Assembly: GCF_018917435.1 (NCBI RefSeq)
Contig: NZ_JAHLOQ010000024.1
Span: 1 to 48,831, forward strand
Origin: Intestinibacter bartlettii
GTDB taxonomy: Bacteria > Bacillota > Clostridia > Peptostreptococcales > Peptostreptococcaceae
Length of the DNA: 48,831 bases
Direction: 5' to 3'
In this document: in pieces, positions 17,257 to 26,317 of the stretch
Layout: every line of letters starts with the position of its first letter
How positions within the stretch are numbered: the stretch's first letter is position 1
Made by a program: the position numbers and the translations under genes
Notes under the pieces: generated by a model
The model's database searches: none
What the model was told of the DNA's origin: nothing
What the model saw: the letters and a program-made list of their open reading frames with translations, nothing else

Positions 17257-18216
17257 TTATTTAACAATAGCTTCTTTTTCTTTTGGTTTATTTACGATAT
17301 AAATTCCTATACATACTAAAGTAAGTGCTATTAAATTTCTCAAATTAAATACATCTTCAGATAAAATAAGTGCAGATAGTATTGTTCCGAAAATTGGTGT
17401 TAAAAAGTTAAAAATAGATACCTTACTTACTGGATTGTATTTAAATAAAGTAGTCCAAAGGCTAAATGCAATAGATGATAAAAGAGCTAGATATAAAAAT
17501 AAAAGCATAGCAGATGTAGAAGTCACATGAAGTCTTCCGCCACCTATAAATCCTAATATTATTAAAATAAGTCCGCCTATTGAAAGTTGATATCCTGTAA
17601 CTGTCATTGGATTATCTTCTATTTTAGTTACCTCTTTGCTTATTATAGATCCTAGAGCAAATGCAAGAGCTGATATAATTAGACAGCCTTCACCTAAAAA
17701 ACTACTTTGACCGTTTATATCTCCATTTAGATTTACTATTATGATTCCTAAAAATCCTACTATACATCCAAGTGATTTTCTAAAAGTTAATTTATCATCT
17801 TTGTAGAAAAAGTGTGCTAAAATTACCATCATAAAAGTAGATGTAGGGTTTAATATTGCTCCTTTAAATCCTGATGCATAAGAAAGACCTATATAAAAGA
17901 ATACGTACTCTAAAGTAGTTTCTACAAAACCAAGTAGAGCAATTCCTTTTATAGATTCTTTTTTTAATTTAGGAAATTTCTTTTGCATACATGTTGCTAT
18001 TAATAACACTAATATTCCTGCTAAGAAAAATCTCCATCCAGCAAATAATATTTTTGAAAAAGTATCGTCTACACCGATATTAAATAACTCGTATCCCAAC
18101 TTTACACATGGAAAGGCACTTCCCCATAAAGCAGTACAAAAAATAGAACATATTATTATGTTTATATTTTTTTGAAAAAAGTTTTTGTTTTGTTGTTGTG
18201 ATAATGTTTCTTCCAT
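17257..18216 (-). CDS. EamA/DMT-family transporter
   Basis: 319 residues with ten predicted membrane segments in two EamA repeats (about 18-160 and 170-310). Typical family features are SAFPCVKLGYE after the first helix and a loop with NPTSTFMMVILAHFFYKD at the end of repeat one. The last ten residues are Lys/Glu-rich and cytoplasmic. DMT proteins export amino acids or other metabolites. The position downstream of thrC-thrB suggests threonine or homoserine as a possible substrate, but a terminator at 18239 separates them, so this is weak. GGAGGA precedes the ATG. Confidence 0.88.
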   Translation of the reverse strand: MEETLSQQQNKNFFQKNINIIICSIFCTALWGSAFPCVKLGYELFNIGVDDTFSKILFAGWRFFLAGILVLLIATCMQKKFPKLKKESIKGIALLGFVETTLEYVFFYIGLSYASGFKGAILNPTSTFMMVILAHFFYKDDKLTFRKSLGCIVGFLGIIIVNLNGDINGQSSFLGEGCLIISALAFALGSIISKEVTKIEDNPMTVTGYQLSIGGLILIILGFIGGGRLHVTSTSAMLLFLYLALLSSIAFSLWTTLFKYNPVSKVSIFNFLTPIFGTILSALILSEDVFNLRNLIALTLVCIGIYIVNKPKEKEAIVK

Positions 18217-18238
18217 AAATCCTCCTCAAATTATCCTC

Positions 18239-18276
18239 AATAAAAGCCTTCCAAAATAGGAAAGCTTTTATTATAT
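18239..18276 (-). terminator. terminator of thrC-thrB
   Basis: Arms AATAAAAGC...TTCC and GGAA...GCTTTTATT form a stem with one bulge; on the minus strand it ends in a T-rich tract. Confidence 0.8.
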
Positions 18277-18303
18277 TAATATATGTAATTTATAGTCTTT
18301 AAA

Positions 18304-19197
18304 TTAGACTTCTTTATAATAAGCTCCATTAGGGTCGCAATGCAAGTCTAATATTTGCCAATTGTTTTCTAAAGTAGATAAATAAGATTTCATTTTTTCT
18401 ACTATTTCATCGTCTCCATCTTTAACTAAAGTCATAATAGTTGGACCTGCACCGCTTAAGAAAGTACCTAATGAATCTAATTTATTTGCATAAGCTACTA
18501 TATCATCGTAGTTATTTATTAAGTGGCTTCTGTAATCTTGATGGAATTTATCTTTGCATGCTACTTTAACTAAGTCTAAGTTATTTTTAGTAAATGCTGC
18601 AATTAAAAGAGCACATCTAGACACATTAAACACACCGTCTTTATGTGGTATTTCTTTTGGAAGTACAGCTCTAGCTTTTTCTGTAGAAAGTTCAAAGTCA
18701 GGAACCATAGCTAAAAAGCGTATTTCTTTTGGAACTTCTATTGATTCATGGTATAAGTTGCCGTCTTCCATAAATGCTATTATCATATTTCCATATATAG
18801 CAGGAGCAACGTTGTCTGGATGTCCTTCAAGTTCTATAGCTAATTTTAATATTTCATCTTTTGATAAATTAGCTTCTGATAGTACGTTTGCAGCCATAAG
18901 ACCTGCAACTATACAAGTTGAACTACTCCCAAGCCCTCTACATATTGGTATATTGTTTTCAAAAGATATTTTTATACCTTTAGGTATTTTTTTAGGTTTA
19001 ACTTTATCGTAAAAGAAAAGCATAGTTTTGTAAACTAAGTTATCTTCATTTGCAAATGCTTCATCGCATCCTTCAAATTGTAGACCGCTTTCTAATTCTT
19101 CAAAAGTAAATTTATTAAATAAATCTAAACATAATCCAAGGCAGTCGTATCCTGGACCTATATTTGCACTTGTAGCCGGTACATAAACTTCTAACAT
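18304..19197 (-). CDS. thrB: homoserine kinase
   Basis: 297 residues, GHMP kinase family. It phosphorylates homoserine, the step before threonine synthase. Near the N-terminus VPATSANIGPGYDCLGL is the substrate loop; the ATP loop is PICRGLGSSSTCIVAG; the C-terminal motif FLSGAGPTIM closes the active site. The gene starts 8 bases after the thrC stop, with AGGTGAT upstream, so it is translated from the thrC mRNA and shares its T-box control. Confidence 0.95.
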   Translation of the reverse strand: MLEVYVPATSANIGPGYDCLGLCLDLFNKFTFEELESGLQFEGCDEAFANEDNLVYKTMLFFYDKVKPKKIPKGIKISFENNIPICRGLGSSSTCIVAGLMAANVLSEANLSKDEILKLAIELEGHPDNVAPAIYGNMIIAFMEDGNLYHESIEVPKEIRFLAMVPDFELSTEKARAVLPKEIPHKDGVFNVSRCALLIAAFTKNNLDLVKVACKDKFHQDYRSHLINNYDDIVAYANKLDSLGTFLSGAGPTIMTLVKDGDDEIVEKMKSYLSTLENNWQILDLHCDPNGAYYKEV

Positions 19198-19205
19198 ATC
19201 ATCAC

Positions 19206-20687
19206 CTATTTTCCTAAAAATTTTAATATTTCATATTTAAGCTCATCTTTTTCACAAGTTATATTGTGTTTTATGTCTAAATCCTTAAGTTCTTTTATTG
19301 GAGCTGGTATTTTAGTATTAGTTAAATCTGATAATTTATTTATTATTTCGAAATCGTCTAAGTTGTTATCTACATTAGATATTGAACTTAAAACGTCTTT
19401 ACTAAATTTATAAGGGCTTGCTGTACTGACTATTACAGTTTTAGTATTGTCGTTAGTATCCTCTACATATTTTTCATAACAAGAATATGCAACAGCAGTG
19501 TGAGTATCTAGTAGATATTTATATTTATCAAATACTTCTTTTATAGTTTCTGTTACTACGTTTTCTGTTGAATAACCTCCATAAAAAGAAGAAAGATTTT
19601 TTTTCATTTCTTCATCTATTTTATAAACCCCTTTATTGTTTAGATCATCTATTAAAGAATTGACTTTATTTGTATCTCTATTTGATATTTCAAATAATAA
19701 TCTTTCTAAGTTGCTAGATATAAGTATATCCATAGATGGAGAAGTTGTTAATTTAAGTTCTCTATTTCTGTCATAAACACCAGTTTTAAAGAAATCATAA
19801 AGAACATTGTTGTCATTTGATGCACATATAAATTTATTTACAGGAAGACCCATTTTCTTCGCGTAGTATCCTGCAAGTATATTTCCAAAGTTGCCAGTAG
19901 GAACGACAAAGTTTATTTTATCTCCTAGAGCTATTTCATTTTCTTTTACAAGTTGTAAGTATGAATAGAAATAATAAACTACTTGTGGAGTAAGTCTTCC
20001 TATATTTATTGAGTTTGCAGATGATAATATATATCCTTTTTCTTTTAAGTCTTTATTAAATTCTTCGTCTGAAAATATATTTTTTACACCTGTTTGTGCA
20101 TCGTCAAAGTTTCCGTTAATTCCAACTACACAAGTGTTTTGACCTTTTGTAGTTTTCATTTGTAATTTTTGTATAGGACTGACTCCATTTTCTGGGAAAA
20201 ATACGACAATTTTAATTTTATCTACGTCGCTAAATCCTTCAAGTGCTGCTTTGCCAGTATCTCCTGAAGTGGCAGTAAGAATAACTACTTCTTCTTGTAA
20301 GTTGTTTTTTTCGATTGCAGTTTTTAAAAGATAAGGCATTATAGTTAAGGCCATATCTTTAAATGCACATGTAGGACCGTGATATAATTCTAATACATAG
20401 TCATTACCTACTTTGCTTATAGGTGCTATTTTTTCTGTATCAAATTTTTCATCATAAGCACTTTCAATACAGTATTTTAATTCTTTTTCAGAATAATCAG
20501 TTAAAAATTCTTTTAAAATAACATAAGCTAGTTCTTTATAATCTAAATCAACTAAATTTTCTAATTGATCGCTTATATCTTTAAAAGTAGAAGGCACATA
20601 AAGTCCTTTGTCTGTAGATAACCCCTTGATTATAGCCTGTGATGCTGTTATTTTTTCGTTATTACCTCTTGTACTTATAAAATACAT
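19206..20687 (-). CDS. thrC: threonine synthase
   Basis: 493 residues from the ATG at 20687, which has AGGGGGT at correct spacing; an upstream in-frame ATG at 20711 lacks one. It converts phosphohomoserine to threonine with PLP. The PLP lysine is in HGPTCAFKDMAL, and the phosphate loop ATSGDTGKAALEG follows; both are typical of the longer, E. coli/yeast-type enzyme. N-terminal MYFISTRGNNEKITASQAI is also classic. It is the first gene of thrC-thrB and lies behind a T-box leader, so threonine starvation (uncharged tRNA-Thr) should raise expression. Confidence 0.96.
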   Translation of the reverse strand: MYFISTRGNNEKITASQAIIKGLSTDKGLYVPSTFKDISDQLENLVDLDYKELAYVILKEFLTDYSEKELKYCIESAYDEKFDTEKIAPISKVGNDYVLELYHGPTCAFKDMALTIMPYLLKTAIEKNNLQEEVVILTATSGDTGKAALEGFSDVDKIKIVVFFPENGVSPIQKLQMKTTKGQNTCVVGINGNFDDAQTGVKNIFSDEEFNKDLKEKGYILSSANSINIGRLTPQVVYYFYSYLQLVKENEIALGDKINFVVPTGNFGNILAGYYAKKMGLPVNKFICASNDNNVLYDFFKTGVYDRNRELKLTTSPSMDILISSNLERLLFEISNRDTNKVNSLIDDLNNKGVYKIDEEMKKNLSSFYGGYSTENVVTETIKEVFDKYKYLLDTHTAVAYSCYEKYVEDTNDNTKTVIVSTASPYKFSKDVLSSISNVDNNLDDFEIINKLSDLTNTKIPAPIKELKDLDIKHNITCEKDELKYEILKFLGK

Positions 20688-20781
20688 TATTTTACCCCCT
20701 GTGTCTTTCACAATAATAAGAAAATATTTATTTTAAATATGTATAATTTACATTTTAATAATATTACTTGTCATACATATT

Positions 20782-21048
20782 AAAAAACTCCCGTCCCTAA
20801 ATAGGGACGAGAGTATAATTCCCGCGGTTCCACCCAAATTGATTTAATATATAAATCCACTTGAACTTGTAACGTAAGCCAAACGTCAAATCTTACTAAA
20901 ATCTATAAAGATAACTTCAGATAGAAGCTCCTAGGTAGTCTTCAATTTCTCAAGTTAAGGAAATCTTTCAGCCTATGAATTCCCCTCTCTAGTAACCGAA
21001 CTAAATCTACTTTCCTAATCATTGCATTTTGAATATTTATTATGTATA
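20782..21048 (-). promoter_or_regulatory. T-box riboswitch, probably tRNA-Thr
   Basis: On the minus strand the conserved antiterminator sequence GGGTGGAACCGCGGG (20821-20835) is followed by a terminator (GTCCC-TATTT-GGGAC with flanking pairs, then six T, 20782-20814). Upstream are the stem I elements AGTA, AGAGAGGGGAATTCATAGGC and, in the specifier region, AAGACTACC, which contains Thr codons ACT and ACC. The downstream gene thrC supports threonine specificity. Confidence 0.93.
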
Positions 21049-21050
21049 AA

Positions 21051-21079
21051 ATTTTAAAATATTAGCTTAATAATGTCAA
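21051..21079 (-). promoter_or_regulatory. promoter of the thrC T-box transcript
   Basis: On the minus strand TTGACA (21074-21079) and TAAAAT (21051-21056) are spaced by 17 bases, and the T-box begins just after. Confidence 0.8.
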
Positions 21080-21358
21080 GAAAAAAATGGAAATATATCT
21101 TACTTCTTATTTAAATTAAATAAAATATTAAATAAGAAAAATATTATAAATCTAAAAAATTTATATATAAAATTTTATTTAAAGAGAACAATAATACATA
21201 TAAAGATAAGATAATTTGTAAATATATTAAGAAAAATGAAAGAAATTATTAACAAATTTTTTACTTGTAAATACCAAAAATGTATTATAATATGAATATA
21301 GAAAAGGGTTGCAAAGAAATAGGGAAAATTAAATATTATTTGATTAAGATAGTTAAAA

Positions 21359-21382
21359 TATTTGTATAAATTTATACAAATA
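21359..21382. promoter_or_regulatory. 24-base perfect palindrome
   Basis: Centre TATAAATTTATA, arms TATTTG and CAAATA; no loop. It lies 62 bases before the small ORF at 21444 and after a possible -10 TATAAT at about 21288. As DNA it looks like an operator for a dimeric repressor; as RNA it would form a stem in the leader. The remainder of 21080-21440 is AT-rich without a gene. Confidence 0.5.
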
Positions 21383-21443
21383 CTTTGATTCATACTTAGT
21401 TCAAAGACTTATGATAGTTTTATGAAAAGAGGAGGCGTAAGCA

Positions 21444-21551
21444 ATGGCAATTATTTTAATAACATCTTTATTAGTAGTGATTATGTTAGGACTTTCATTC
21501 CTATCTTATTTATCTGAAAATAATTTACTAGATGATACTGAGACTGAATAA
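21444..21551 (+). CDS. 35-residue membrane peptide
   Basis: A small ORF with a strong AGGAGG ribosome binding site 8 bases upstream and a strong terminator downstream. The product begins MAIILITSLLVVIMLGLSFL, a single hydrophobic helix, and ends in an acidic tail DDTETE. The topology fits a small single-pass protein with its tail in the cytosol or outside. Function unknown. The flanking palindrome and terminator argue for a dedicated transcript. Confidence 0.65.
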   Translation: MAIILITSLLVVIMLGLSFLSYLSENNLLDDTETE

Positions 21552-21589
21552 TAGTATTTTTAAATACATAACATATAAAAGGTACAAAG

Positions 21590-21628
21590 CGTGGATATAA
21601 AAATTATATTTTATATCCACGTTTTTTT
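21590..21628 (+). terminator. terminator of the 35-residue peptide gene
   Basis: CGTGGATATAAAA and TTTTATATCCACG form a 12-13 bp stem followed by seven T. Confidence 0.93.
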
Positions 21629-21650
21629 AATAGTGATTTTTTTACATAAG

Positions 21651-21679
21651 TTTACTTTTGAAAAGTACTGTGCTATACT
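21651..21679 (+). promoter_or_regulatory. promoter of the nitrogenase-like operon
   Basis: TTTACT (21651-21656) and TATACT (21674-21679) are spaced by 17 bases, about 270 bases before the first gene. Confidence 0.55.
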
Positions 21680-21684
21680 TTTTG

Positions 21685-21951
21685 TATAAATATGGAAAAT
21701 GATGTTTGAAATTTTTATAGACATAAACTGAATAATAGCAATAATAAAATAATTGATAATTATATCTGATTTAAAAGAGTAGATTATATTTACCTGATAA
21801 TAAAGAATAATTATACTTTATTTATTTTATTTCTAACACCAAAATTTATTATTAAGGTGGAAGGTAATATTTTGTATAAGCAAATTACTTAGCTATGCCA
21901 CTGGCATAGCTTTTGTTATTATAAAGACATTTTTAGTTTAGGGGGTTATAT
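21685..21951 (+). promoter_or_regulatory. long 5' leader with intrinsic terminator, possible attenuator
   Basis: No ORF is present. AGCTATGCC (21891-21899) and GGCATAGCT (21903-21911) form a 9-bp perfect stem with a three-base loop and a TTTTGTT tail, so transcription could stop before the permease gene. Upstream, ACACC (about 21836) can pair with GGTGG (about 21856), and GGTAAT with ATTACT just before the terminator. Such a layout is that of a riboswitch or other attenuator, but I recognise no known aptamer. Confidence 0.45.
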
Positions 21952-22977
21952 ATGAAAAAGAAGTTTAAAGTTGTAGGGAGTTTGTCATGGATTCAGAGAA
22001 CTATTTTAATAATACTTCCTATTTTAATAGTAATCTTGGCTATGGGTATAGGTAGAATGGTAATATCACCTGTGGAAGTTTTAAAGTCAACTTTTCAGAA
22101 ATTTGGATATGACTACAATGTTAATGCTCAAACAGAAATTGTACTTTGGACAATTAGATTTCCTAGAATAATACTTGCACTTCTTGTAGGAGCAGGGCTT
22201 TCTGTAGCAGGATGCGCATTTCAAAGTTTGTTTTCAAATCCACTAGCAACTCCAGATACATTAGGTGTTGCATCAGGAACTAGCTTTGGAGCGGCTCTTG
22301 GGATATTACTTGGATTTGGACTTTTGGGAATACAATTTTGTGCACTTGTATTTGGCATAATAGCAGTTGGGCTTACTTATATATCAGGAACTGGCAAGGG
22401 GCACAATATGAACACAATAGTGCTTGCTGGGATAATGATTGGATCTTTATTTTCAGCCCTTGTATCTTTTGTAAAATTTGTTGCAGATTCAGAGTCACAA
22501 CTTCCAGCAATAACTTATTGGCTTATGGGTAGTTTGGCATCGGCAAGTTATAAAACTTTGCTTTTGGGAGCTCCATTTATAATAGTCGGAATTTTCGTGC
22601 TTTATTTACTCCGCTGGAGATTAAATATCTTGATGTTGTCAGAAGATGAGGCAAAATCATCAGGAACTAATATCAAACTACTTAGAACAATAACAATAAT
22701 TGCTGCTACTATGGTTACAGGTTCTTGTGTATCTATGTGTGGTCAAGTAGGTTGGGTAGGACTTATAATACCTCATATGTGTAGAATGAAATTTGGAAAT
22801 AATCATCTTTCTTTAGTTCCTGCATCAATCAGTATTGGAGCAGTTTTTATGGTTATAGTAGATACAATTGCGAGAAGTCTTGTTGCAACTGAAATTCCAA
22901 TTTCAATACTTACAGCAATAGTGGGAGCACCATTTTTTATAACTCTTATGAGAAGAAGTGGAGGTTGGCAACTATGA
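21952..22977 (+). CDS. FecCD/BtuC-type ABC permease
   Basis: 341 residues with about ten membrane segments. Family motifs include LWTIRFPRIILALLVGAGLS, the conserved RxPR start of FecCD proteins, followed by AGCAFQSLFSNPLATPDTLG, and near the end GWVGLIIPHMCR, the coupling helix that docks on the ATPase. These importers take up iron siderophores, haem, cobalamin or related metal chelates. It is the first gene of an operon whose later genes are an ATPase, three nitrogenase-like subunits and a binding lipoprotein. The stop overlaps the ATPase start (ATGA). GGGGG precedes the ATG. Confidence 0.93.
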   Translation: MKKKFKVVGSLSWIQRTILIILPILIVILAMGIGRMVISPVEVLKSTFQKFGYDYNVNAQTEIVLWTIRFPRIILALLVGAGLSVAGCAFQSLFSNPLATPDTLGVASGTSFGAALGILLGFGLLGIQFCALVFGIIAVGLTYISGTGKGHNMNTIVLAGIMIGSLFSALVSFVKFVADSESQLPAITYWLMGSLASASYKTLLLGAPFIIVGIFVLYLLRWRLNILMLSEDEAKSSGTNIKLLRTITIIAATMVTGSCVSMCGQVGWVGLIIPHMCRMKFGNNHLSLVPASISIGAVFMVIVDTIARSLVATEIPISILTAIVGAPFFITLMRRSGGWQL

Positions 22978-24083
22978 TACTTTCAGTTGAAAATGGATGT
23001 TTTTCATATAAGCATTCCAAAGAAAATTTATTACAAGATATTAGTTTTTCAGTAGAACCTGGGGACTTAGTTGCAATACTTGGACCTAATGGAGCAGGAA
23101 AGACGACTTTACTTAGATGTATAATGGGGTTTTTAAAATGGAATAGTGGAAAGTCCACATTAGATGGAGAAGATATAAGAGATATATCATATAAAAAGCT
23201 GTGGAAAGATATAGCATATGTTCCACAGGCAAAGTCGACAGTAGCAGCATACACTGTCGAGGAGATGGTGTTGCTTGGTAGAAGTAGTCATTTTAGTATG
23301 TTGTCACTGCCAAAAGAAGAAGATTTAGAAATTGTACATAGAGTAATGGAGGAGATGAATTTAACTAGATTTGCACACAAAAAATGCTCTCAAATAAGTG
23401 GAGGAGAACTCCAAATGGTGTTAATAGCAAGAGCACTTGTATCAGAGCCCAAGATACTTATACTTGATGAGCCAGAGTCAAACCTAGATTTTAAAAATCA
23501 ACTTCTTATATTAGATACTATGACAAAGTTATCTAATCAAGGTATAAGCTGTATTTTTAATACGCATTATCCAACACATGCTCTCCAAAGAGCAAATAAA
23601 TCATTTTTACTTAGTAAAAGTGGAAAATACTTATTTGGGGAAACAAGGGAAGTAATAACAGAGAAAAATATAGAAAGAGCATTCGGAGTAAAAGCAGTAA
23701 TCGGTGAAATAGAAACACCAAGCAATATATTAAAAGATGTTATACCACTAGAAATAACGAAAAATAGTGATTTAGATGCATTATTTGATAAAGAGGAGCT
23801 TTCTACAGATAGAAAGGTAGCAGTTGTTTCTATAATAACAGACCACTCAGATGTTTCAGAGAAGATAAATAAATTACTTGGGAAAAATAAAAAATATATA
23901 ATAGGTAGAATGGGGATGCCATATGAAGATAGGGGTATTTCAATAATAAATGTAACTTTAGATGCTCCAGAATACGTAATACAGACCTTAGTATCTCAGC
24001 TTAGCTTTTTATCAGGAGTTAGTGTAAAGGCAATATATTCTCAAGTGGAATTTAAAGATAAAGAAAATGAAAACGATAAATAA
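22974..24083 (+). CDS. ABC transporter ATPase with fused C-terminal TM1266-like domain
   Basis: 369 residues from the ATG at 22974, which overlaps the permease stop and has GGAGG upstream. The ATPase part has Walker A GPNGAGKT (37-44), signature SGGEL (142-146) and Walker B LILDEPE (162-168). FecE-type ATPases end near residue 255; this one continues by more than 100. Residues about 279-357 (KVAVVSIITDHSDVSEKINK, then IIGRMGMPYEDRGISIINV, then LSGVSVKAIYSQ) resemble the small ACT/NikR-like TM1266 family, known as an iron-only hydrogenase system regulator. I see the fusion directly; the family match is from memory. It may sense metal or ligand and tune transport. Confidence 0.85.
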   Translation: MILSVENGCFSYKHSKENLLQDISFSVEPGDLVAILGPNGAGKTTLLRCIMGFLKWNSGKSTLDGEDIRDISYKKLWKDIAYVPQAKSTVAAYTVEEMVLLGRSSHFSMLSLPKEEDLEIVHRVMEEMNLTRFAHKKCSQISGGELQMVLIARALVSEPKILILDEPESNLDFKNQLLILDTMTKLSNQGISCIFNTHYPTHALQRANKSFLLSKSGKYLFGETREVITEKNIERAFGVKAVIGEIETPSNILKDVIPLEITKNSDLDALFDKEELSTDRKVAVVSIITDHSDVSEKINKLLGKNKKYIIGRMGMPYEDRGISIINVTLDAPEYVIQTLVSQLSFLSGVSVKAIYSQVEFKDKENENDK

Positions 24084-24122
24084 AATAGATATTTCTTAAA
24101 AGATTTTAAGGGGGCGTTAAAT

Positions 24123-24977
24123 ATGATAAAGATAGCAGTTTACGGTAAAGGTGGAATAGGTAAATCAACTACAATTTCAAATTTATCGGTAGCTTTATCG
24201 AAAAAGGGATTAAAAGTAATGCAAATAGGGTGTGATCCAAAGGCAGACTCTACAACTAATTTGCATAATGGGAGTGAAATAAATACAGTCTTAGATTTAG
24301 TTCGTGAAAAAAAGGATGATTTTGAGTTAGATGAAATGGTAGTAGAAGGTTATAACAAAATACTATGTGTTGAAGCTGGAGGTCCTACTCCTGGAATGGG
24401 GTGTGCAGGAAGAGGAATAATAGCAGCGCTTGAAAAATTAGAACAAAAAGGAGCATATGAAACATACAAGCCGGATGTAGTTTTTTATGACGTACTTGGT
24501 GATGTAGTTTGTGGCGGATTTTCAATGCCTATGAGAGCTGGATATGCTGATAAAATATTTATAATAACATCAGGTGAATATATGGCAATTCATGCAGCTG
24601 CAAATATTGCCACAGCAATCGACAATTTTAAAGATAGAGGATATGCAAGCTTAGGCGGCGTTATTTTAAATAAGAGAAATGTTAAAAATGAAGAAGAAAA
24701 AGTAAATGAATTTATAGAAAATATAGACTCAAAATTAGTTGGAACATTAGATAGGGACGAAATTGTAGTTGTAGCAGAAGAAGATAAAAAAACAGTGCTA
24801 GAAGCATTTCCAGATAGTCTTATGGCAAAAGAATATGAAGTTCTTGCAGATAATCTATTAAAAGCATGTGGTTATGAAGTGTCAGAAGGAAATTTAAAAA
24901 GATTAAATAATTGCAACATAAAATCAAACAATAAAGAAGATACAAATAGTTGTAAAAAGGAGGAAGCTAAATGCTAA
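24123..24977 (+). CDS. NifH-like ATP-dependent iron protein
   Basis: 284 residues. The P-loop [10 protein letters not shown] starts at residue 9 and the two cysteines that hold the bridging [4Fe-4S] cluster are present: Cys94 in [11 protein letters not shown] and Cys130 in [11 protein letters not shown]. It would form a homodimer that passes electrons to the NifDK-like pair on ATP hydrolysis. Size and motifs fit NifH, BchL, CfbC and their uncharacterised relatives. The last 45 residues form an unusual tail with several Cys (Cys-Asn...Ser-Cys...Lys-Cys at the very end). Its stop overlaps the next gene's ATG by 7 bases. Confidence 0.93.
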   Translation: MIKIAVYGKGGIGKSTTISNLSVALSKKGLKVMQIGCDPKADSTTNLHNGSEINTVLDLVREKKDDFELDEMVVEGYNKILCVEAGGPTPGMGCAGRGIIAALEKLEQKGAYETYKPDVVFYDVLGDVVCGGFSMPMRAGYADKIFIITSGEYMAIHAAANIATAIDNFKDRGYASLGGVILNKRNVKNEEEKVNEFIENIDSKLVGTLDRDEIVVVAEEDKKTVLEAFPDSLMAKEYEVLADNLLKACGYEVSEGNLKRLNNCNIKSNNKEDTNSCKKEEAKC

Positions 24978-26317
24978 AACCTGTTGAAAAAACAATTTTA
25001 AAAGATATAAAAGACGCCTGTGTTTTAGCAAAAGATGCAAAGTTTCCATCTCCTTTTGATTCAAAACTCGAGTTTTCATGTTCGGCAAGGGGACCTTGGA
25101 ATATAGTACATACGGGTATGCTAATTCCCGAGGTGCATGAAGTATATGTATGTGCACAAAGTTGTCTTCGCGGTGTAGTTTTAACAGCTGCCGAAATGAA
25201 TGCGATAGATAGATTTTCAAATGTTATAGTAAGAGAAAATAATATATTAGAAGGTGATACTGAGGATTTAATAGTTGAAGGTATGGGCGATATTTTAGAA
25301 AAACTTCCATATACTCCAAGAGCAATCCTTGTATATACAAGCTGTATTCACCATTTTATAGGATGTGATTTGAATTTGGTATATAAAAGACTTAGAGAAA
25401 AATATCCAAATGTCGAATTTACTGATTGTTATATGAATCCGATTATGAGAAAAAGCGGACTTACACCAGATCAGCTTATGAGAAGACAATTATATAGTTT
25501 ATTAGATAAAGAAGATTTAGATTTAAAAAGTGTTAATATAATTGGAAACAATTTTGCAACAGATGATGATTCTGAACTTGTAAAGATAATAAGAGAAAAT
25601 GGATTTACTCTTAGAGAAGTTCCAAGAACAAAAACTTATGACGAATATAAAGAAATGGGAAAATCATTTTTAAATATAACTTACAACCCAGCAGCGATAG
25701 AAGCGGGAAGATATTTAAAAGAAAAATTAAATCAAAAGCATCTTTACTTGCCATTAAGTTATGGATTTGATGAAATCGAAAAGAATTTAGATATACTTTG
25801 TGAAAACTTAGGTGTAGAAAAAATAGATTTTAGTTCAAATAAACAACAAGCTTTAGATGCTCTAAAAAAGGCAAAAGAAGTTATAGGAGATACCCCTATC
25901 GAAATTGATTATACACTTACATTAAGACCTGCAAGTCTTGCAAGATTACTTTTAGAAAATGGATTTAATGTTGTGGCTATTTATGAAGACTCTTTTGCAA
26001 GTGAGGAAGAAGATGATTTTAAATGGATTCAAGAAAATTATCCAAATTTAAAAATATACGCAACAGTACATGTAAAAATGCGTTTTGTAGAGCGTAGTAG
26101 GGATCAAAAAGTGTTAGCATTAGGACAAAAGGCAGCTTACTTTACAGGTTCAAATAATTTTGTAAATATAGTCGAAGGTGGCGGAATGTATGGATTTAGT
26201 TCTATAGTAAAATTATGTGACCTTATGATAGATGCATTTTTAAATGAAAAAGACATGAAGAAGTTGATACAATTTAAGGGATTGGGGTGTGAAAATTATG
26301 AAACAAATTGCAAGTAG
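24971..26317 (+). CDS. NifD-like subunit of a nitrogenase-like reductase
   Basis: 448 residues. Cysteines at 37 (FSCSARGPW), 61 or 65 ([11 protein letters not shown]) and 125 ([14 protein letters not shown]) correspond in spacing to the three alpha-subunit ligands of the nitrogenase P-cluster. The FeMo-cofactor ligands are missing: the region matching the NifD Cys275 element reads [11 protein letters not shown], and the His442 region reads [10 protein letters not shown]. The protein therefore probably holds a simple [4Fe-4S] cluster and binds another substrate, as BchN and CfbD-type proteins do. AGGAGG precedes the ATG, inside the end of the NifH-like gene. Confidence 0.88.
   Translation: MLKPVEKTILKDIKDACVLAKDAKFPSPFDSKLEFSCSARGPWNIVHTGMLIPEVHEVYVCAQSCLRGVVLTAAEMNAIDRFSNVIVRENNILEGDTEDLIVEGMGDILEKLPYTPRAILVYTSCIHHFIGCDLNLVYKRLREKYPNVEFTDCYMNPIMRKSGLTPDQLMRRQLYSLLDKEDLDLKSVNIIGNNFATDDDSELVKIIRENGFTLREVPRTKTYDEYKEMGKSFLNITYNPAAIEAGRYLKEKLNQKHLYLPLSYGFDEIEKNLDILCENLGVEKIDFSSNKQQALDALKKAKEVIGDTPIEIDYTLTLRPASLARLLLENGFNVVAIYEDSFASEEEDDFKWIQENYPNLKIYATVHVKMRFVERSRDQKVLALGQKAAYFTGSNNFVNIVEGGGMYGFSSIVKLCDLMIDAFLNEKDMKKLIQFKGLGCENYETNCK

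Noticed and set aside
21891-21914. GCCACTG inside the leader hairpin as a cobalamin (B12) riboswitch box
   Set aside because: The match is only the loop and neighbours of a terminator. The other conserved parts of the B12 aptamer are not found upstream.
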